From the NCBI RefSeq assembly GCF_963678635.1, contig NC_087064.1:27938189-28002188 (forward strand): DNA of 64,000 bases. Direction: 5' to 3'. Below, one piece after another: positions 57,301 to 64,000 of this stretch. The stretch comes from Symsagittifera roscoffensis. Lineage: Eukaryota; Xenacoelomorpha; Acoela; Convolutidae. The translations under genes were made by a program, and so were the position numbers. Every line of letters starts with the position of its first letter. Positions within the stretch are counted from its first letter, which is position 1. The notes under the pieces were generated by a model. The model did no database searches. It was not told where the DNA came from and was given only the letters and a program-made list of their open reading frames with translations.

Positions 57301-58860
57301 AGACATCGACGAAGATCTTCAAAACTTTGATATTTAATTGTGAAGAGTTGATCTATATTTACATCAGTAACATAAAAAGACCATTGGTTAAACATATTTT
57401 TACAAGCCACTTTCCGTTCTATCAAACAAAAGTATCTTTAAGTATTGACATCATTCAATATTTTCAATCTTCTCGCACGAACCGAACCTACAATTCACAA
57501 TAAGCCATCCCCACGAGCAGGACCACAAGACCTCATAGTGACATGACACACTACTATTGCGATGGCAATCAACAAAAAATATTACACCATTTCTCAAAAA
57601 ACCAAGTAGCTCAATGCAAATCAGAACCACATGCAAATGAAACAACTACTAATTTTGCTACAGTTTAGTCTAAAGCTCGCGCTACAACACTTGAGGGCTA
57701 AAAACTACAGCAAAATTTTGTGAAAAAAGACAGTACACTGTTTACAAGTATCAAGTAGACGGGATCACGAATAATTTCATCAAAGTAAAAATGAACAATT
57801 ATTACATCGCTAAAATTGTTTGAAAAAACCTAACGAATAAAATTTGTTCTAAAAAAAATAACACCCGAACACTTGTAAATTTTTAGATCTTTGCAAACTG
57901 AACACATCAACATCAAGTTGGACCCTTCAAACCTCCAACAAAGACTTTCGTATTGAATAAACAAAACATTTCCCAAAGGCGAATCAAGCCTGGCTAACGA
58001 CTAAATCGATCACCTTCTAGTAGAATTTCAGGAACTCTACCAAAAACGCCTTCCCTGCCATCAATACAATCAGTAGTCAATATTTTTTCTCTAAATTCCT
58101 TTCCCAAAAATCTACAATAACATCTCAATAGTAGACATCAAGAAGTACAAAGCACTAGTAAGTTTGACATTAAATTTACAAAAACAATTGAATAATACAT
58201 ATCAAAAACTACAATAAACTTCACAGTCAGGCAATAAACCGATTATAAAATAGACAAAACAGCGACAAAGATCTTCAAATTTATAATAATTATTTGTAAA
58301 GTGTTGATTTATATATACGACAGTTACAAAAAAAGACCATTGCTTATAAAAAATATTACAAGCCACTTTCGGGACTATCCAACACATGTATCTTTAAGTA
58401 TTGACATCATTCAATATCTTCAATCTTCTCGCACGAACCGAACCTACAATTCAAAATAACCCATCCCCACGAGCAGGACCACAAGACCTCTTACTTACCT
58501 ACTTTTATTGCAATAAAAATCAACAAAAAAATTACACAAATTCACAATAAACCAAGTAACCCAATGGAATCACATGCAATTGAAACTACTACTGTTTTTG
58601 CTACACTTTAGTCTAAAGCTCGCGCTACAACACTTGTAGGCTAATAATCACAGCAAAACTTTATGAAAAAACATTACACTGTTTACAAGTATCAAGTTCA
58701 CGGGATCGCAAAAAATTTTATCAAAGTAATAATGAACGATTTTTACATCGCTAAAAAATTTTTTAGAAAAAAACTAAAACGATTGAAACAAAGAAAACAT
58801 CCGAAAACTTGTAAAGTTTCAGATCTTTGCCGACTGAACACATCAACATCAACTTGAACA
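54385..58860 (+). repeat. Triplicated env-proximal module
   Basis: One block occurs three times in direct order: about 54385-55925, 55926-57905 and 57906-58860. Landmarks are 'aaagatcttcaaaact' (55347, 57314, 58267), 'taagccatccccacgagcag' or close (55531, 57500, 58459) and 'tctaaagctcgcgctacaac' (55693, 57669, 58612). The first two copies also share a long left part ('cccgacctctcagactggtc', 'cgaacattcgtcca', 'atgtcttttcttctaagtga'). The middle copy has about 400 extra bases (56660-57080). The protein text YTVYKYQV recurs in frame in all three, which shows it was coding. Every copy has stops. Confidence 0.75.
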
Positions 58861-60720
58861 AAGCCATGGCCAGATTCTACTCAACAAAAAAAAAACAGGA
58901 CAATCAACTTATGATCGACAATTAACTTATGATCGACAAAAATTGGATACCTCAATTTGATTTGAATGACCCGTCGAACAGTTAAGCTTGCACAAAAAAC
59001 GCTGGCTACCAGAAATTCAGGTTTTTTTATTCAAAATATAGCTCTAACAAATTCAACTCACACGAAATTTAGAACACGACACTATAATTTATCAAGGCAT
59101 CTGCTTACCTTTTAAGAATGGTCAAGTATATTGCAACTCCAAAACTCGCAATCACGCAACCATTGTTTGGTTTCCTGAAGACATAAATAAAACCTTACAA
59201 GTTGTTAAAACACCAGCAAGAATGATTAAACTTGAAAAAACTGTTTCACAGAATCTATAACGCCTCGAAAAAAAACCCTACAGATCCCTATAGAAATATC
59301 AAAGGAATAAAAAATAAATTAACTGGTTGCAAATTTACCCAGGAACAGAATTCGCATTTAATTATTGGAAATAGTTTTTCAAACACAAAATCCTGTTTAA
59401 GCTAATATTAAATAAAAAAATCAATTCAGTCTGAAATCAGGAAAACTCACAATTCTCAAACACGCTACAATTCAGAAGAGAGATGACGAAAAATCTTATA
59501 TACCAGTTAAACTACAGAAAAACAACGAACAAATTGGTGACATGTTTCTCCCAGAAAACAAAGTACACGGTAATAAGAACTATCACTAATGAATCACACT
59601 TATTTTGAAGCGGACTTTTATGATATACATCTTGACAGGGAACTGATGTACATTATAAAGAGAGTTTTATTTAAAAATTTCATTATCAGAACTCAAAACA
59701 CTTCACCAAAAACGTGAATTAGAAAGAACACAGAAACTCTAATCACTACAACTCGAAGTATTAAATTTTCCGTATGCAGGATATCTCCTCTCTGGAAATG
59801 GCTCAGTTTTTTTGAATACGAAGGAAGCATACTTTGGTATTATATCTGAACTGAAAATTTTCACCAAATTTTGTCTTTGCAGACAAGCGGTGGTACCAAC
59901 GAAGACATTTTTCCGTATAAACAAAGTTCATTTTGTTGTTACATTATCCAGAAGAACAATTTTATTGGTTACCGTTGGCCTATGGGTATCAAATTATAGT
60001 CACAACGTAGAAGAACTGAATTCAGACGAAGATGAACTTTATCTCCTCACACAACACCCCACATTAAGGCTATCTCTACAGCAATTTTTACCAGAAAACA
60101 TACGCGCTATAACTCAAAATCCTGATATCAACCTACAGTTAAAAGGCATTATATAACCTAATTCTGTTATACAACATCATATAAGAACACGACAATTCCA
60201 TAAACTTTTCACAAAAATGGACGCTATACAAAGACAATCAATTGATCAAAATTTTAGAAAATTCACTGAAACATCTGGTTTTTCAGACTTTTATGATCAA
60301 AAATATACTGGATTTTCCAGAGATATTAGAAACTAAATTTATCTCAACGGCGAAAAATATAACTCCAATCAAAATCTTTAGTTTTCTTTACAATGAAAAA
60401 AAACTACCAGTTTTTTTAGGATGGCCCTATTACATTCTAGAAAGGTTCACTATCTTGTACGCAATGTTTAACTTCATAGGACATTTATTTGCACTTCTCA
60501 AAGGCGCATACATCTTATACGCAACACACATACAAATTAACAGACAAGCCAGCGTAGCAAGAATTTTATTCGCAGGTTGTTTTTTGTTTTTGTTTTGTAA
60601 AAAATCATAATTACTAGACGCAAATCTTATTGAATGCAAAAAAAAATTATGATAGAACCAAACACCTACGATACTCCACAAAATAACACACATACTACAC
60701 AAACAACACCACAACATTAA
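58861..60720 (+). pseudogene. Envelope-like glycoprotein region of the gypsy-like element (broken)
   Basis: Downstream of the integrase trace the element continues for about 6 kb of A-rich, Cys-containing text with no gag or pol motif, the place where env sits in errantivirus-like gypsy elements. A stretch at about 59090-59260 reads as a secreted-type domain (GICLPF, then VYCNSKTRNHATIVWFPED) across one or more frame breaks. A 114-codon frame (59812-60156) follows, and a 122-codon frame (60242-60610) has two strongly hydrophobic segments in its second half, plausible membrane anchors. The reading frame is interrupted many times, so it cannot make a product. The env call rests on position, Cys and hydrophobic pattern and remembered resemblance, not on a search. 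Confidence 0.45.
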
Positions 60721-61640
60721 ACAGTTCATCAAATCATAATCATTTAAAAAATTGCCCCACAAACAAACAAATTATAGAACTACAATTTTGTTGGCATCAC
60801 GCTTTCATCAAAATAATGCAAATAGTGCAAATAACGCAGTCCCATTGCAATTTTTGCATATCAGCCACAAAAAACTGATAAAACATACTAATAAGTATTT
60901 AAACAACCTCACTCGGTTAATTTTCGTTCTTAAAACAAGGTTTTTAACCCACGATGAGCCATCAACTTAGATCTCTCAATCGCTTCATCGCTCTTAGTTT
61001 TCCATTCTTCAACGACAACACTCTGTCGTGTCCATTTCTGATCTCATTTTTTTCCCTGCCAATATTCGCTCCCAATTTTTCAAAATTTTCACACAACTCA
61101 TCTCGCATGCACTCTGGCGATTCTATTCAAAAAGTTTTGACACACAGCTTTCCCTAGGTTTATGAACATTTTCTCTTCCTTACCCTCTCTTGGTTCTCAT
61201 TTTATAATTCCAATAACTCTTTAGAAAACCCTAACACAGCCATACTATATCAACTAACAAATGCACTACAGCTTAAAGACTTCAATAATGTTGGAAATTG
61301 GACTCTGATATGCTCTAAGCCGTTTTATAAAACAAAAATTTATTCAATTTTATAAGCACACACTTTGATCACACAGTCATACGCTATATGAAAAGCTCAC
61401 TTTATGACACGGATCCAGCAGTTAACTCACAACTCACAGAAAAAAATTTCATAAAAACAAATTTAATTGACTTAGATAGATCTAAAAAACTTTTTACCCC
61501 GTAACTGATCACGCGCTATAAAATACTACAGCATATGAATCGTATTTCACTAAATTTGATCATTTTCAACTCACCTTGAACTTCATCGTCCCCAAATAGT
61601 GCGACATTATTTGCTCGCATGAAGTAAAGCTAAAAAAATT
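60721..61640. other. AT-rich stretch between gypsy-like and non-LTR elements
   Basis: The 3' LTR of the gypsy-like element should lie here or have been lost. I see no block repeated from the 47.9-49.2 kb side. Short frames at 60752-60970 and 60954-61157 carry no family signal. Confidence 0.4.
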
Positions 61641-61649
61641 TATCTAAAG

Positions 61650-63690
61650 CTCACTCTTGCTTCCGCTTTATTCAGAGACAGCTTTTACAAAACTATCTCT
61701 AAATTTAAAATTTACAGAGTTATCTGGTAGGTCGTTAATAAAGACCAGAAAAAACAAAGGATTCAGTATGCTACCCTGTGGCACTCCACTGGTAATTTTT
61801 TCTCTTGAAGACTCTCTGCCATTTATTCGAACAATTTGGTGCCTGTTGGTAAGGTAAGACTTGATCAGTTTTAAAAGTTTACCCCTGACTCCTGTTGAAA
61901 ACATTTTTTCGTAACAAAATTCCATGATCAACTCTGCCGAAAGATTTGTTTAATTTTGGAAAAATAATTTCAATTTCTTCTCCATTTTTGATTCCTTTAT
62001 ATGTTTCATTTAGAAAGGTCAAGAGTTGTTGAATTGTTGACCAGTTCTTTCGAAATCCGAATTGAGATTTGTTAAAAATCTTATTGTAATGATCATATAG
62101 TCGAATGAAGACAATTCTTTCAAAAATTTTAGAGATCAGAGATAAAAGAGAAACAGGTCTATATTTTTCAATGTCTGTTTATTACCCTTTTTAAAAACCG
62201 GACTGATTATTGCATTTTTTCAAAAATCTGGAAAGAAAGAAATTTGTAAAATTTTAGGAAACATTTGAAAAAGTGAATAGGAAATTGTTTTTCTACATTT
62301 CCGAAAAAGCACTGGTGGTAGTTCATTGGGCCCTTTACTTTTGTTGACGTTTAAATTTTCGCATATGCTTTCGATTTCAGTTTCTTCGAATGTTAGATTG
62401 CGTAGAAAACATTTCTCTGAACAATCTTGAAAGGGCTCACAAAATTCAGAAATTTGTACGTAAACGGATGCAAAAAAACTCCGAAAATAGTTTGGTTTTG
62501 TCACTGACAATTTCTGTTTTTTCATTTTTATAAAAAACAAGGCTGGGAATATTTGCTTTTTTGAAGCGCCTGAAATACTTAAAAAGCTTCACAGTTGATC
62601 TCTTGGCTGCTAGATTTTGTTCATATTCTATCTTGTCATTTCCACAGCTTTTTTCCAGCATTGATTTCAGTTTCAGAACCTTTGGATGCATATATTTATA
62701 TCTTCTTCTTGCTGTCTTAAGACACTTAATTAGATGAGATGTACTCTGGCTTATCCAAGGTGGCAGAGAAGCTCGATGCTGGGTTCCTTTCGGTACAGTT
62801 TCATTCAGAAAAACATTCAGCCAAAAGTACTAACTTTCAATAAAGCAATTTGGGTTTGACCAGCAAAAGGAATTGAACGGATTTGTTGAAATAAGGCGCA
62901 TTAAATTTTCATAGTCTCCACTACAAAAACTATACACACCACTTTTTACATAACATCTTTTTATATTGTTCTGCCCTATAGCCAAAAAACTAAGATGAAT
63001 TGGGTAGTGATTTGACATTTTGTTGATTTAACATTCGTCGCTAGTCATTTGCTTCAAATTTACGCACTCTATGTTATCATTATCAAAATGAGATCTATTA
63101 TACCGCTTGCTGCTGTATTAAAGTATATTTTTTGTTGAAAGTTGTTTTCTTCGATTTTGCTCAAAAACTCTCATTCCAGAAAATGTTCTGAAGATAAGCT
63201 ACACCAGTTAATCGTGGAAAACTGAAATCGCCGTAAGTGATAATAGCATCGCAATTTCTTGTCAGCTGATTTAAATTATTGAAAAGTCTTGTTAGTTCTT
63301 CACTTTTATACGCATATTTACTATTTGCCGGAGGGTTATAGCAGCATACAATCAAAATTTTCTTTTGATTGATATTAACGTAACAAGCAACTGCAAAACC
63401 GTTTGTGTCAAAATCGATAAAGGTTTGTTCGGAGTTATAGCTTGATTTAACGCATATCATGGTACCACCATGGGCTGTAGTTTTCAATGGGAATTTACGA
63501 TTAGAGCGAAAAAATTGGTATTCTGGTAAAAACAGCTCTGAATCCGTTGTTCTTTTATTAACCAAGTCTCTGCTATGCAAACAAAATCATATGGGTTTGC
63601 TATTAAAAATTTTGAAAATTCTTGACGTCTTGATATTTTAAACACACTCCGGTTATTGTAAAACATAGCTGAAAATTCGAGTTTGATTCA
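61650..63690 (-). mobile_element. Non-LTR retrotransposon ORF2 (endonuclease and partial RT), decayed
   Basis: Minus-strand text follows a Jockey/CR1-like ORF2. From the 5' side, an AP-endonuclease domain runs over 63690-62830, with NNRSVFKI, DFVCIAETWL (the ETWL block), VCCYNPP, ITYGDF (the GDFN block, Asn lost) and SNHYPIHLSF (the SDH block, Asp lost). A linker with a DKTKLFSEFF-type helix follows at 62691-62446. RT blocks are NVNKSKGPNELP (about 62345) and FGRVDHGILL, then the LIKSYLTNRHQIVRINGRES region and SGVPQGSILNPLFF with VFINDLP (about 61735-61795). It stops just after this at about 61650; the YxDD catalytic box and the whole 3' part are missing. Several frameshifts separate the blocks. 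It is a different family member from the 22.5-kb element. Confidence 0.8.
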
Positions 63691-64000
63691 TTTAGTCAGC
63701 TGGAAATGTCAACTGGCCTGTTTTTCAACTATAAAACGCCTTTTCGTATCTTGATATCAGTGTACGCTGTTCCTTCGTTAAGTAGCTCTCTGCGTTTTTT
63801 CAATTATGATTGCTCTTTTGTTTGCTCTTCTTTATTTAAAGATTTCGAAATGAGAATCGAGTATTTGCTTCCCATACACTCCAGTTCGTACATTTTTAAG
63901 TTGAGGGCGCGTACGATTATTTTTACTACTGTAAAACTGTCACAAAACTTTACAAGGATCTGCCTGGGTCGCGTTTTCCCAAGTTCGAATTTTCCGAGTC
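63691..64000 (-). pseudogene. ORF1-like C-terminal end of the same non-LTR element (cut by window edge)
   Basis: Upstream of the endonuclease the minus strand reads, across frames, RPRQILVKFCDSFTVVKIIV, then MYELECMGSKYSILISKSLN, a stop, and KKRRELLNEGTAYTDIKIRK. This is the layout of the C-terminal domain of ORF1 proteins of CR1/L1-like elements, with an 'RPRxIxVKF' strand followed by a 'seDLTxxxr...A..l...G' helix. The remainder lies beyond the right end of the window. Confidence 0.45.

Noticed and set aside
1-64000. CRISPR arrays, bacterial operons, rRNA genes
   Set aside because: No regularly spaced identical repeats with unique spacers, no ribosome-binding-site-led gene strings and no rRNA-like conserved blocks. 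The sequence is eukaryotic.

Overview
This window is AT-rich animal nuclear DNA from a draft assembly. It has GT-AG introns, a tristetraprolin-like CCCH zinc-finger gene, a phospholipid scramblase gene, several retrotransposon classes, many short inverted-repeat transposons and two 200-N gaps. An invertebrate metazoan is the best reading. I cannot place it more finely, and nothing looks bacterial. The sequence is dominated by mobile elements, and I can support only two host genes plus one partial duplicate.

Layout. 1-3.3 kb: unannotated, with one fragment of a hairpin-ended repeat. 3.3-14.0 kb: decayed BEL/Pao-type LTR retrotransposon sequence on the minus strand, arranged as two nearly identical 5.2-kb tandem units. 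Each unit contains gag, a protease trace, a reverse-transcriptase (RT) piece and a second partial gag leader; a remnant with a possible short LTR follows. 14.7-15.5 kb: a single-exon scramblase gene (minus). 15.8-18.2 kb and 28.3-32.9 kb: clusters of a repeat family whose copies end in a GGGC-TTC-GCCC hairpin. 21.6 kb: a hAT-like MITE. 22.5-24.35 kb: a 5'-truncated non-LTR retrotransposon with a TAG-repeat tail, part of it copied in a 637-bp tandem duplication. 31.6-34.6 kb: at least three more MITEs with readable target-site duplications (TSDs).

35.2-47.0 kb: the CCCH gene. Four exons splice in frame to about 430 residues with two C-x8-C-x5-C-x3-H fingers near the C-terminus. A 5.4-kb block holding exons 2-4 is duplicated in tandem. 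The second copy lacks exon 1 and carries a 5-nt tandem duplication that shifts the exon-2 frame, so it is a partial gene or pseudogene whose finger exon is intact. A hAT-like MITE sits in the first copy only; the second copy preserves the empty site.

48.9-61 kb: a large decayed Ty3/gypsy-like element on the plus strand. It shows a gag capsid, a damaged zinc knuckle, RT and RNase H traces, an integrase-like stretch and a long env-like region in which one module is repeated three times. The coding strand is strikingly A-rich. 61.6-64.0 kb: a second, different non-LTR element (minus) with an endonuclease, the N-terminal part of RT and an ORF1-like end that runs off the window.

No operon-like or pathway organisation links the genes. 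The main story is repeated local duplication plus nested transposition, with several insertions that can be ordered in time from empty sites and TSDs.
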